From the NCBI GenBank assembly GCA_964017185.1, contig OZ024870.1, positions 56,236,312-56,300,311 on the forward strand: DNA of 64,000 bases, in the 5' to 3' direction. The DNA is from Rugalucina vietnamica. Lineage: Eukaryota; Mollusca; Bivalvia; Lucinida; Lucinidae. Position numbers and translations under genes: made by a program. The notes below the pieces were generated by a model that was not told the DNA's origin, did no database searches, and saw only the letters and a program-made list of their open reading frames with translations. This document shows positions 1 through 10,935 of this stretch, one piece after another; position 1 is the stretch's first letter; every line of letters begins with the position of its first letter.

Positions 1-39
1 ATAGAATTTGCTGGAAGAATCCTGAATGTTCCTCAGTGC

Positions 40-47
40 TATATAAG
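40..47 (+). promoter_or_regulatory. LTR TATA box
   Basis: TATATAAG lies in the 5' LTR and is repeated at 6130-6137 in the 3' LTR. It is the likely core promoter of the retrotransposon; the start site is inferred to lie 25-30 bp downstream. Confidence 0.55.
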
Positions 48-363
48 GGCTACAAATTTTCATAAGGACAATCTTTGGGTACTGTTACTATTAAGAAGTC
101 AAAATCTATCTTACTGGAATTTAAACTTATTCTTGGATTACTTTGTGATATTCGATTCTGGATTGGGACATAGTGCTATTTTGAAACAAACTTTAATTCT
201 TGGGATCAGAAACTGATACAGACTTGTGTTAAAAAATTCTGAGGGACATTCAGACATTCTTTAAGGGAATTAACATCTTGAAAGGTATTGTACATTCATT
301 TTTGTTTGATTGTATATATGCTTTTGATTGTTTCACATGTAATTACTGGTTAAATCACTTCTA

Positions 364-369
364 AATAAA
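364..369 (+). promoter_or_regulatory. LTR polyadenylation signal
   Basis: AATAAA near the 3' part of the LTR. The equivalent at 6454-6459 in the 3' LTR would be the one used. Confidence 0.5.
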
Positions 370-457
370 TTTGTTAAATTTTAAACAAAGCTTGTTGCTG
401 GCTAACCAACTTGTTGGTTTCCTTAATCTTCTAGTTATGCCTGGCACGTAACAGAAT

Positions 458-475
458 TGGGGGCTCGAGTCCGGG
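458..475 (+). promoter_or_regulatory. Primer-binding site, tRNA-Pro-like
   Basis: TGGGGGCTCGAGTCCGGG starts four bases after the 5' LTR. It resembles the tRNA-Pro primer site of some retroelements with two extra bases in the middle, so the exact tRNA is uncertain. Confidence 0.6.
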
Positions 476-566
476 ATTGAAATTTCTTGTGCACCAAATT
501 TATTTAAAATTCTAAAGTATCTTCACTGTTTGCTGTTTAAATAGCTAAAGCCAGCAAAAAGCAATC

Positions 567-1862
567 ATGTCATTCAAACTAAGTGACTTTATTGCTGCGC
601 CTTCTCAGGAGCTGTTAGATAAGGCCAAAAAGAGTGACCTCTTAGACATAGCTGATCATTATGGGTTGTCAAATATCAAGACTTCCATGTTAAAACATGA
701 AATTAAGAACATTTTGATTCAGTTTTTTGTTGACAAGGAAATTTTTGATTCCTCGGCTACTTCTCAGATTCTAGTCACTCAGACTGACTTGCAGTTGAGG
801 GAACTAGAAATCAAAAGACAAATTGAGATGGAAAAACTAAAATTTGAGTATGAAGAAAGAATAAGGTTGGAAACTTTAGAACGGGATGAAAGAATAAGGG
901 CAGAAAAGGCCAAAAGGGAAGAAAGAATAAGATTGGAAACTTTAGAACGGGAAGAAAGAATGCATAAACAAAAGTTGGAAATGGAAAAACGATAGAAGGA
1001 AAAACAAAGAGAATTAGAACGAGAAAAAATTGAGTTAGAAAAAGAAAAATTAGAAAGAGAAGAAAGGCTTGAAAAAGAAAAATTAGAACGAGAAGAACGG
1101 CTCGAAATTGAAAAAGAAAAATTGAGATTTGAAAATGAAGAAAAAGAAAGAGAAAGGCTATTTCAGTTAAGAATCAAAGAAATTGAATTTAATGAAAAAT
1201 CAAAATCAAAATCTTTATCTTCAGACACAAGCAAAATATTTGATGTAACAAAACATATCCGACTCGTTCCTCCATTTCAAGAAAAAGAGGTTGATAAATA
1301 TTTTCTACATTTTGAGAAGGTAGCAGAAAACTTGAAATGGCCAAGAGAGCATTGGACCTTGCTTTTGCAAAGTGTTGTAATTGGTAAAGCTCGAGAAATT
1401 TACACTCAGCTTTCTCTTGAGCAAAGCTCAGATTATGATACAGTAAAGGAATTTATTCTTAAGGCTTATGAGCTGGTCCCTGAGGCATACAGGCAGAAAT
1501 TTAGAGACTGTAGAAAAGAACATGACCAGACTCATGTTGAGTTTGCTAGAACAAAAGAGCAACTATTTGATAGATGGTGTTCTTCAAAGAAAGTAGGTTC
1601 TAATCATGCAAAGCTAAGGCAGCTCATGCTTGTTGAAGAATTCAAACGGTGCATAAATTCTGATGTTAAGGCTTTCTTGAACGAAAGAGAAGTTGAAAAC
1701 TTGGAAACAGCAGCACGTTTAGCTGATGACTATGCTTTGACTCATAAGGCTTCATTTGTCAACAAGCCATATCCTAGGAACCATATAACCCTCAATCAAA
1801 GCAAATTACCCCTCAGTCAAAACCATATTCCCTCAGTCCAGTCCCAAAGCCAATCCCAGTAA
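567..1862 (+). pseudogene. gag: gag, interrupted by an in-frame TAG
   Basis: Structural polyprotein of the retrotransposon, which would form the particle that packages its RNA. One frame runs from ATG 567 to TAA 1860-1862 with a single in-frame TAG at 993-995. Coding character continues unchanged across the stop: a long Glu/Lys/Arg coiled-coil region spans both sides (about 790-1200). It is followed from about 1240 by a capsid-like domain. The part at about 1480-1740 (start PEAYRQKFRD, end AARLADDY) has the spacing of a SCAN domain, which is known to derive from Gmr1-type capsids. The CCHC zinc knuckle (CNYCKKTGHIISEC, 1939-1980) lies in the next frame, fused to pol. The TAG could be a disabling mutation or a readthrough stop; mutation is simpler. 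Codons around the stop are CGA TAG AAG. Confidence 0.75.
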
Positions 1863-4800
1863 TTCAACTGACAATTCCAGTCCAAAACCCAAATTTTCTA
1901 GTGAAAACAAAGGACAAAATCCCTTATCCCAGCCAATTTGTAATTATTGTAAGAAAACTGGCCACATTATTTCTGAATGTTTGGCACTGAAACGAAAGAA
2001 AGAAAGAGAAAATCTAGATAGTGCTAAACCGACAGGTCTCACCTCCTTAAAGGCTAAACCACAGTCTTGTATCCAGGAAGAAAACCCTATACTGACCAGA
2101 ACTTGTAAAGAGTCAGTCTCTGAGGATTCTATTATGGAGATTTATGAACCATTCTTATCAGATGGTTTTGTGTCACTTAACAGTGACTCTGCCCAGTCTA
2201 CCCCTATCAAAATCTTACGAGATACCGGAGCTTCTCAATCCCTTATCTTGGCAGATACCTTGCCATTTTCCGAGAAGTCTTCTTCTGGGACAAGTGTCCT
2301 TATCCAGGGCGTAGAGTGTGGATTTGTTAATGTACCGCTCCATAATATCTATTTGTCCTCAGACTTAGTTAAAGGTCCCGTGGCTGTAGGTATTAGACCT
2401 TCCTTACCCTTTAAAGGTATTCATTTGCTGTTAGGCAATGATTTGGCAGGAGATAAGGTTGTGGTAAACCCACTTTTGACCAGCACACCATGTGTTGATC
2501 AACCGCCTGATCCCATTGAGCAGGAAATTCCTGACCTTTACCCTTCTTGTGCTGTTACTAGGGCAATGGCTAAGAAAGCCAAATTATATGATGGGATGCA
2601 GGACATAAATTTAACTGACACTTTGATAGGTCAGTCCTTTAATAAAGAGATTTCAACATCTCTTTCCCCTAGTCAGTCTGATATTCAGACTGACCCTAGC
2701 AATCCAAGGTCAGGGTCAGAAAATGACCTTTCACCTTCCAACTCAAATGACCAAGGTCATGACCAGCTGTCAAGGTCACAGCTTTGTAAAGAACAACACA
2801 GTGATCCTGAGATCTCGCCTTTATTTGAAAGGGCTTTTAATGAAAATGAAATATCCCAGGTTCCTGTTTGCTATTATGTCAAAAATGGCATATTAATGCG
2901 AAAATGGCGTCCTCCAGATGTCTCAGCAGAAGATGAGTGGACTGTTAACCACCAAATTGTGATCCCTAGGGTTTATCGCCCTGAAATCTTAAACTTGGCT
3001 CATGAAACACCCATGTCAGGCCATTTAGGTGTAAATAAGACCTATCACAAGATTCTAAATCATTTCTACTGGCCAGGATTAAAATCTGATGTTTCACAGC
3101 ATTGCAAATCCTGCCACACTTGTCAAATGGTAGAAAAGCCCAATCAGACCATTCCAAAAGCTCAATTGCAGCCCATTCCTGCCTTTGATGAACCTTTCAG
3201 CAGAGTGATTATTGATTGTGTAGGTCCCTTACCCAAAACAAAGAAAGGTTGTGAATATCTTCTGACCATAATGTGTGCTTCAACTCGCTTTCCTGAAGCT
3301 ATCCCACTCAGAAATATCAAGGCTAAAACAATAGTTAATGCACTTGTGAAGTTCTTCACATTTGTAGGCCTCCCAAAATCTATCCAGTCAGACCAGGGCT
3401 CAAAGTTTATGTCAGGAATTTTTCAGCAAGTCATGTACGAACTTGGAATTAAGCAATACAAGTCATCGGCTTACCACCCTGAAAGCCAAGGTGCCTTAGA
3501 AAGATTCCATCAAACTTTGAAAAACATGATCAGATCTTACTGCTTTGACACTGAAAAAGATTGGGATGAAGGCATACACTTGCTTCTATTTGCTGTAAGA
3601 GAATCTGTACAAGAGTCTCTGGGGTTCAGCCCATTTGAGCTTGTTTTTGGGCACACTGTATGTGGACCGTTAAAACTTCTAAAAGAGAAATTTCTCTCAG
3701 ATGATGACAGTTCTTTGAACTTACTTCAGTATGTGTCTGATTTCAAAAACAGACTATCAAAGGCCTGTGATGCAGCTCGGTCCAATCTCAAATCTGCTAA
3801 AAGCAAAATGAAGATTCGTTATGATGAAAATGCTAAAGACAGAAATTTTGAACCTGGAGACAAGGTACTTGCTCTCTTGCCCATTCCTGGCAGACCTTTA
3901 CAAGCTAGATATTATGGCCCGTATACTGTTGATAAAAAGTTAAGTGACGTGAATTACATTGTTAACACTCCTGGGAGGCGCAAGCAAAAACAGCTATGTC
4001 ACATTAATATGCTCAAGAAGTATATTGATAGGGATAGTTCTGTTATTTCATCAGTAAATATAGTTAATTCTGTCCCTCATGAACAAAATCAAATGGACTC
4101 TGAGGACTTCAACTTGGAGAAATCTGATCCCTCGTCATCGAAACTCCAGAATTCTGACATACTACAGAATCTTGATCAGAAACTGTCTCACCTTGATTCA
4201 GACAAAAGACTTGAACTGAAACAGTTAGTTCTCGAATATGAGCACTTATTTCCGGACATTCCATCCAGAACTGACAAAATCTATCATGATGTTGACATTA
4301 TTGAAGGTTCAAAACCTGTAAAGCAACATCCTTACAGAATGAACCCTGTAAAACAGCAATATCTCAGGGAAGAAGTTCAATATTTGCTGGACAATGATTT
4401 CATTGAACCCAGCCAAAGTGAATGGAGTTCTCCTTGTATTCTTGTACCAAAGCCAGACGGGACATTTAGAATGTGCACAGACTATCGAAAAGTCAATTCT
4501 GTCACTAAAACAGACACTTTTCCCATCCCACGAATCGATGACTGCATTGATTATATTGGACATGCCAAGTATGTTACAAAGTTCGATCTGCTAAAGGGAT
4601 TTTGGCAGATACCCCTCACGGACAGAGCAAAGGAGATCTCTGCATTTGTTACACCAGATGGACTGTACCAGTATAAAGTCATGCCATTTGGAATGAAGAA
4701 CTCGCCTGCGACTTTTCAGCGGCTGGTCAACAGTTTGATTTCCAATCTGGATGGCTGTAAAGCCTATATCGACGACGCTATTATCTTCAGTGAGGAGTGG

Positions 4801-5568
4801 CAACAACACTTGCAGACAATCAGAACATTCTTTGACCGGCTAAGTGATGCTAAACTAACTGTGAACTTAACAAAAAGTGAATTTTGCCATGCAAACTTGA
4901 CATTTCTTGGACACATTGTAGGTCAAGGTCAGGTAAAACCTGTAGAAGCTAAAGTTGAGGCTATCTCAGATTTTCCTGTACCTACTAGCAAAAGACAACT
5001 GATGCGCTTTCTGGGTATGGCTGGATATTACAGGAAATTCTGCAACAACTTCTCGGCTATAGCTGAGCCTCTGACAAACTTGCTTGGTAAGAAGGCCAAG
5101 TATGTTTGGACAGATGACTGCCAGAAGTCATTTGATAAGCTCAAGGCCATACTTAGAAGTGCTCCGGTTCTCTTATCACCAAGTTTTGACAAAGAGTTCA
5201 AGTTGGCTGTAGATGCCAGTGATGTTGGTGCAGGCAGTGTATTGTTGCAAGAAGATGACAATGGTGTTGACCATCCTGTTTGTTATTTTTCCAAAAAGTT
5301 TAACAAGCATCAGAGAAATTACTCAACCATAGAGAAAGAATGCCTATCTCTAATCCTTGCGCTTCAGCACTTTGAAGTTTACTTAGCTTCTTCACATGCA
5401 CCAATTGTTGTCTTCAGTGACCACAATCCACTGACTTTCATACATAAAATGAAAAACAAGAACCAGCGTTTACTCAGGTGGAGTCTCATGTTGCAAGAGC
5501 ACAATCTTGACATCAGACATATCCGAGGAAGAGATAATATCATTCCAGACACCCTAAGCAGAGCTTAA
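1789..5568 (+). CDS. pol: Zinc knuckle plus Pol (PR-INT-RT-RH)
   Basis: The frame opens after a TAA at 1786 and has no ATG in its first part, so expression from gag needs a frame change within 1789-1862. It first encodes the CCHC knuckle (1939-1980). Counting from 1981 as residue 1: protease with DTG at 81; integrase zinc finger H341, H348, C378, C381; catalytic D412, D471 and E507 (D-35-E); a GPY module near 646; reverse transcriptase from about 775, with FDL near 868 and YIDD at 929-932; RNase H with the first catalytic D at 1078; and a C-terminus ending DTLSRA. All key residues are present and the frame is open for about 1,260 codons, so Pol may be functional. Reactions: polyprotein cleavage, cDNA synthesis, RNA removal and genomic integration. 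Integrase before reverse transcriptase is the unusual feature. Confidence 0.93.
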   Translation, partial: PSIKANYPSVKTIFPQSSPKANPSNSTDNSSPKPKFSSENKGQNPLSQPICNYCKKTGHIISECLALKRKKERENLDSAKPTGLTSLKAKPQSCIQEENPILTRTCKESVSEDSIMEIYEPFLSDGFVSLNSDSAQSTPIKILRDTGASQSLILADTLPFSEKSSSGTSVLIQGVECGFVNVPLHNIYLSSDLVKGPVAVGIRPSLPFKGIHLLLGNDLAGDKVVVNPLLTSTPCVDQPPDPIEQEIPDLYPSCAVTRAMAKKAKLYDGMQDINLTDTLIGQSFNKEISTSLSPSQSDIQTDPSNPRSGSENDLSPSNSNDQGHDQLSRSQLCKEQHSDPEISPLFERAFNENEISQVPVCYYVKNGILMRKWRPPDVSAEDEWTVNHQIVIPRVYRPEILNLAHETPMSGHLGVNKTYHKILNHFYWPGLKSDVSQHCKSCHTCQMVEKPNQTIPKAQLQPIPAFDEPFSRVIIDCVGPLPKTKKGCEYLLTIMCASTRFPEAIPLRNIKAKTIVNALVKFFTFVGLPKSIQSDQGSKFMSGIFQQVMYELGIKQYKSSAYHPESQGALERFHQTLKNMIRSYCFDTEKDWDEGIHLLLFAVRESVQESLGFSPFELVFGHTVCGPLKLLKEKFLSDDDSSLNLLQYVSDFKNRLSKACDAARSNLKSAKSKMKIRYDENAKDRNFEPGDKVLALLPIPGRPLQARYYGPYTVDKKLSDVNYIVNTPGRRKQKQLCHINMLKKYIDRDSSVISSVNIVNSVPHEQNQMDSEDFNLEKSDPSSSKLQNSDILQNLDQKLSHLDSDKRLELKQLVLEYEHLFPDIPSRTDKIYHDVDIIEGSKPVKQHPYRMNPVKQQYLREEVQYLLDNDFIEPSQSEWSSPCILVPKPDGTFRMCTDYRKVNSVTKTDTFPIPRIDDCIDYIGHAKYVTKFDLLKGFWQIPLTDRAKEISAFVTPDGLYQYKVMPFGMKNSPATFQRLVNSLISNLDGCKAYIDDAIIFSEEWQQHLQTIRTFFDRLSDAKLTVNLTKSEFCHANLTFLGHIVGQGQVKPVEAKVEAISDFPVPTSKRQLMRFLGMAGYYRKFCNNFSAIAEPLTNLLGKKAKYVWTDDCQKSFDKLKAILRSAPVLLSPSFDKEFKLAVDASDVGAGSVLLQEDDNGVDHPVCYFSKKFNKHQRNYSTIEKECLSLILALQHFEVYLASSHAPIVVFSDHNPLTFIHKMKNKNQRLLRWSLMLQEHNLDIRHIRGRDNIIPDTLSRA

Positions 5569-5700
5569 GTGCCTCTACAATGCTGATGTCCAGCTTTGTG
5601 CTGTTGTATTTGATTAGTTTTGCACAAATTTTGCTAAACATATTGTATACAATTATCCAGTATTGCAAAAGAAAGCTTTATTTTATAAAACTTTCTTTTC

Positions 5701-5715
5701 TTTGAAGAGGGGAAG
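5701..5715 (+). promoter_or_regulatory. Polypurine tract
   Basis: GAAGAGGGGAAG directly abuts the 3' LTR, the expected plus-strand primer for reverse transcription. Confidence 0.75.
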
Positions 5716-6543
5716 TGTTATGTATGACAGTTACTTGTTGAAAGATGTGCATTCAGTACTGGTAAACTTCCCAAGGGAGTATGCCCAGGAAAGTATGATG
5801 TTATACATATGATGTTTACTTGTTGTCCTTAGCAATTATTTACTTTTAGTGTCCCAGATATTGGACATAAACAGGTTGTTTACTTCAGAATTTTCTAGAA
5901 ATTTCAAATTGTTCTTTGACGGAAAAGTCCGGAAAAATCTGGAAGAACCAAAGATGTAGAATCTTCTAGAAAAATCTTTTTTTATGTCAAAAGAATATTG
6001 TGGAATTTTCTGGAAGGATAATGGCCTCTCTAGAATATTCCAAAACATTAAATTTTGGTAAACAACTTGTTATTTTTAGTATATGATATCATAGAATTTG
6101 CTGGAAGAATCCTGAATGTTCCTCAGTGCTATATAAGGGCTACAAATTTTCATAAGGACAATCTTTGGGTACTGTTACTATTAAGAAGTCTAAATCTATC
6201 TTACTGGAATTTAAACTTATTCTTGGATTACTTTGTGATATTCGATTCTGGATTGGGACATAGTGCTATTTTGAAACAAACTTTAATTCTTGGGATCAGA
6301 AACTGATACAGACTTGTGTTAAAAAATTCTGAGGTACATTCAGACATTCTTTAAGGGAATTAACATCTTGAAAGGTATTGTACATTCATTTTTGTTTGAT
6401 TGTATATATGCTTTTGATTGTTTCACATGTAATTACTGGTTAAATCACTTCTAAATAAATTTGTTAAATTTTAAACAAAGCTTGTTGCTGGCTAACCAAC
6501 TTGTTGGTTTCCTTAATCTTCTAGTTACGCCTGGCACGTAACA
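5716..6543 (+). repeat. 3' LTR, complete, 828 bp
   Basis: Starts TGTTATGTATGACAG directly after the polypurine tract and ends GGCACGTAACA, giving short inverted ends TGTTA/TAACA. It contains TATATAAG (6130) and AATAAA (6454). Confidence 0.95.
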
Positions 6544-6706
6544 CAATTCTTTAAACCTATAGTACAGGAGGCATTGCCTTTGTCCAGACATGACTGAAAA
6601 ATTGTTTATTGGGACATTGAATGTGACACCCATATGTACGATTTGCCTTTCTAAGTCAGGATGAAAATTTGTTACCAACATGACAGACATTAAACAACAA
6701 CAAATA
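6544..6706 (+). repeat. SINE 3'-domain fragment
   Basis: Contains the SINE 3' motif GACATGACTGAAAAATTG near 6586 and an AACAACAACAAA tail near 6693. No tRNA-like head precedes it, and the LTR ends at its left edge. Confidence 0.5.
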
Positions 6707-6802
6707 GGGAGCGCGGTGGGGTAGTGGTAGAGTGTCGGACTACAAATCAAGAGGTCCTGGGTTCGATCCCCACAAGCATCACCATGTTGTGTCCTTGTAG
6801 AC
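6707..6802 (+). mobile_element. tRNA-derived SINE, 5' part
   Basis: tRNA-like head with an A-box-like stretch (GTAGTGGTAGAGTGTC) and a B box (GGTTCGATCCC, 6760-6770), then ATGTTGTGTCCTTG. The rest of the SINE resumes after the foldback at about 10806. Confidence 0.7.
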
Positions 6803-9800
6803 CAGGGGCTGTTTTCTGTACCAGCCTTAGTTTTTGACCTGGCACAACTTACCTCCCAGAGAAGGTTTGACGGTGGATATGAAATAATTGAACCTTCTAC
6901 AACATTTCTAGGCACGTCGTACGGTCAAATTGTGGTAGCAGTTTTTACCTAGGACGAAATCTTTACGCCTACCCAACGTAGTTTTTATAATAGGCAGAAA
7001 TCAGAGGAAAATGCGCCTGGTGCTCCTGTTTTGATATTTGTCTGAACAAATATCTTTTTAGAATTATACTTTACACTCAAACAATAGCTTAAGATTATTA
7101 TCAGGTAGAAAACTATATAATTAAACAGTATATTAGATGGAAATTGCCTCTAGTATGGGGTAATATTACCCCACCCCCCAGTGGTAGTCGTTGGCGGTTG
7201 TTCTTTTGTTTTAGTTTTCGTTTTTTTAATTTACAACATTACAGCATTGTTCTTTGAGACTTAAGAAATGCAAAGAAGTTTTGCTTTTAAAGATAAACTC
7301 GTTTGCACTATGGAAAAAACCCGTATAGTTTCCATGGCAACTGTTAACATTATTCTTGAACATGGGGGTGTACATGCAAAATTGGTCATGTCTCCACTAT
7401 TACTTATCCTAGACCACTGAGCCTGGTCTCAGTTGAACGGTTAGACATAACCCTTTTATCATATGATAAATAATGTGAATTATTTTTCTTGCATATTCAT
7501 GAAATTTAATGAAAACTTTAAAAACAGACAGAAAAAACATAAAAAATCCACAAGTAAACTAATTTCAGACCCAAATTATCATTGTGTCACTTTGTTATTG
7601 ACCCAGTAAAATCAAAAGACAAATTTATTGATATCATGGGCCTAGATGAAAATTATCTCATCTGCATATTCATGAATATTAATAAAAATGTCGAAAATCT
7701 AGAAGAAAAAAAAGAGGGAAAACTATGGTCATTGCAAGGTTTTGGATGGGTACAAGATCTATCTTGCATCCCTGATATCAATTCTCATGGCTGCCAGTGT
7801 GGTCAGAGGGACCACCTTAAAGCCATAAAATGTTATCCTCATCAATTTACACATTTGTATATTTGCATAATACAAAATTTCATAGTTTCAACACCCATCC
7901 CTAGTGCAGTGTGATTCTAAAACATATGGTGTACCTACAAAAATAGTCATATTCCAACAATAGCATGCTCTAGAATACTATAATTGGTCTCATAGTAATG
8001 CATGGACCTAGCAATTTTACCTAAATACCTATTATTTAAATCGTTGAATTTGCTTATTCATGAGAATTAATGAAATACATAAGGAAAAGGAGAAAAATCT
8101 TGAAAAATACGGGGTATACTACAAAATCACTTGTACCAGAGCGGTTTACAAACCCATGATGCTGAAAGAAGTATCAAATGAAGCTATGCCAATGTAGTAT
8201 GACCCTAAAATCTGATATTAGCATGATCTGAAAATCAGTTTCATGAATTTAAATGAAATCTTCATAAATATGAATGAAGAGATGGAACAATTTAACGGGT
8301 AAACCTACAAAATGACTTCGGCAACCAAAAGCCCTTACATGCTGAAAATTGATTGCTAGGACAATCTACTACAAAATATAAGTCATTTGATTTTCTTTGT
8401 TTCATGAATATTAACAAGACCTTTCTAATCAAGACGAAAAACCAAGATGGTATACATAGAAAAGCACATGTATCTTCGCTACTGATAGACCTAGTGAGTT
8501 ATAATTAGAACCAAATGATTGCTAGGACAATATTCTATAACTATAATCAGATATATAAATTATAAGCTATTTCTTTTGTATGGATAATAATGAGATCTAT
8601 ATAAATAAGTGAAAATCAACGAAACACAAAGGAGGTATACCAACAAAATGGCGTATATCTCTACCTCCAATAGCTGTAGAGAACTCAAAATAGCATTAAT
8701 TCATAGCTAGGACAACATTTTATTGCCATGTGTTGAGATATACAGGGAATGCGTGCTGGCAACGAAGATTCAATAAATTTTGTTGGAGCAAGTGCTTCAA
8801 TTTTCTGCTTATACTACAAATTTTCGAAATTTTATATAACATTTACAAAATTTAAAAAACTTATAATTAGGCTATCAGACTCAATGGTAATAGTGCATTA
8901 TCCTTTCTTTCTATTGGTACCATTTTCAGCGCTCTAAGGAAATTAGCAGCTGAGATATGGACCTGGTATACCCCTTCCTTTTTTTTCTCTTGTTTATAAA
9001 GATCTCATTAATGTCCACACATTTAAAATCACTGATGATTTATATATTAAATGTATATGGTTATCGAACATTGTCCTAGCAATCATTTGATACCAATTAT
9101 AGCTCTATAGGGCTATCAGTGTGGATTTCTATGTATACCGCCATATTTTGTCCGTAATTTTCATCTTAATTCGAAAGAGTTTGTTAATATTCATAAAACA
9201 AAACTTCGAATGACATATATTGTAGTACATGATGGTAAACTATTGCCCTAGCAACCATTTGATGTCATTTTTAGCATGTAAGGATTTTTGGTTGCCGAGA
9301 TACAAGTAATTTTGTAGATTTACCCTTTCAAATTTTCCACTTTTTCATTCCTATTTATGACGTTTTCATTGAAATTCATGAAATTGTAACTCGGATCATG
9401 CTTATGTCAGACTTTAGAGTCATAGTACATTGCCATAGCATTCATTTGATACATCTCTTACATTTTTGTTTTGTTTACAGCTCTGGTACAAGTGATTTGG
9501 TATGTATACGCCATTTTTATCAATATTTTTCTTCGATTTCGTGTGTGCTTTATTAGTTTTCACGGATAAGCAAACTTAACGATTTGAATAATAGGTTTTA
9601 AGGTTAAATTGCTAGGTCCATGCATCACTATCAGAGCAATTATAGTATTATAGAGCATGCTATTTAGGTATATGTGTATTTTGTGAGTCCACCCTATTCT
9701 TTGTAATCACACTAGGGGTGGGTGTGGAAACTATGTAATTTTATATCATGCAAATGTGTTCAGTGTTGTGGACAATATTTTATGACATTGAGATAGTTGC

Positions 9801-10805
9801 CCTGACTGAGAATCTGTTTCAGGGATGCAAGACAGATCTTATAACCCATCTAAAACTTTGCAATGTCTATAGTTTTTTTCCTCATTTTTCCTCTATTTAT
9901 GACATTTCTATTAATATTCATGAATATGTAAATGAGATCGCTCTCATTTAGGCGCATGACATCAATAAATTTGTCATATGATATTACAGGCTCGATAACA
10001 AAGTGTCACAATGATAGTTTGGACCTGAAAGAAGTCTATTTATGGATTTTTTACGATTTTTCTGTCATTTTTATTTTTTCATCAAAACTCATGAACATGC
10101 AAATTAGATAACATGCATTACTTACCATAAGATGAAATGACTATGTATAAGCTTTTCAAGGAGACAAGGTTTAATGATTTTATGATTTCAAGGTTTAATG
10201 ATAAGTAACAGCGTATATCTGATCAATTTTATATGTACACCCCCATGGTCAAGAATCCCGTTGACGGTTGACATGGAAACCATCCATTTTTGCATATTGT
10301 AAACAAGTTTATCGTTGAGGACAAAATTTCTTTGCATTTCGGGGGTCCTAATAAATGATTTGGCTCCCATAAAAATTGTCCTAGGGGTTGCAAGGCAAAT
10401 CAAATTGGCCCCCTGGTGAAATACATGTATTCGTATTTGTGTGTATAACTGGATGGGTGGGGTAATTAGGACTGCATAGATGTGGCATAAATAATACATG
10501 GACGTGTTTCTAGACGTAAACATATGTCCCCGTAGTCGCAAAGGTGTGCAAACAAGTTCTTAGCAGTAAAGAACGAGTTTAAGAATCATTCATATAAAAT
10601 TCGTTTTACCTACGTCGCACTTTTTCTTAAACAGTTACAAAATGGGGTGGTTGTACAAAACGCTTGTTCCCGAAAAATTGCTACCACAATTTGACCGTAC
10701 GACGTGCCTAGAAATGTTGTAAAAGGATAGTTCTTATCATCTGTACAGTCAAACCTTTTCTGGCGGGTAAGTTGTGCGGATCGAATTTTTACATTTCTAG
10801 CCCCT
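6803..10805. mobile_element. Giant foldback element, copy 1
   Basis: About 4.0 kb of imperfect inverted repeat centred near 8.8 kb. The end AGGGGCT (6804) mirrors AGCCCCT (10799-10805). Further mirrored pairs are 6842-6960 with 10670-10780, 7270-7390 with 10220-10320, 7582-7720 with 9880-10010, and 8590-8690 with 8940-9010. Each arm contains degenerate tandem units of about 170-190 bp, marked by TGATTGCTAGGACAAT at about 8351, 8517 and 8703 and by its reverse complement at about 9072, 9243 and 9429. No long ORF is visible. It splits a SINE. No clean target duplication is visible. Confidence 0.8.
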
Positions 10806-10935
10806 TGACTATTGAGCAAGACACATTAACTCCCTACAGTACTGGTTAAACCCAGAAAGAGTTGGCTCCGTCCCGACATGACTGAAAAATTGTTGATTGG
10901 GACGTTATTTAGCCTCAAAACAAACAACAACAATA
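10806..10935 (+). mobile_element. tRNA-derived SINE, 3' part
   Basis: Continues the SINE interrupted at 6802: GAGCAAGACACATTAACTCC, then CCCGACATGACTGAAAAATT, ending in a CAAACAACAACAA tail. Confidence 0.7.

Larger units (their letters stand above)
1..453 (+). repeat. 5' LTR, right-hand 453 bp
   Basis: Colinear without indels with 6091-6543. Substitutions are seen at 101, 245 and 438. It ends CACGTAACA, matching the TG...CA ends of the 3' LTR. Confidence 0.95.
1..6543 (+). mobile_element. Gmr1-like Ty3/gypsy LTR retrotransposon
   Basis: Near-complete LTR retrotransposon; only about 375 bp of the 5' LTR lie outside the window. In order it has the partial 5' LTR, a primer-binding site, a gag frame, a zinc knuckle, pol, a polypurine tract and a full 3' LTR. 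Pol order is protease, integrase, reverse transcriptase, RNase H. Ty3/gypsy elements normally place integrase last. Ty3/gypsy-type domains in this copia-like order define the Gmr1 group, first described from cod and other deuterostomes. The visible 453 bp of the 5' LTR differ from the 3' LTR at three positions, so insertion was recent. The left target-site duplication is not visible. Confidence 0.9.

Noticed and set aside
2966..5261. Reverse-strand ORFs within pol
   Set aside because: Shadows of the long pol frame.
6720..6775. A functional tRNA gene
   Set aside because: A and B boxes are present, but the head is followed by the SINE body and no cloverleaf can be closed; the same holds at 12400 and 19230.
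6796..10813. 8-bp hAT-type target duplication around foldback 1
   Set aside because: CAGGGGCT-like ends suggested hAT, but the flanking 8-mers TGTAGACC and TGACTATT do not match.
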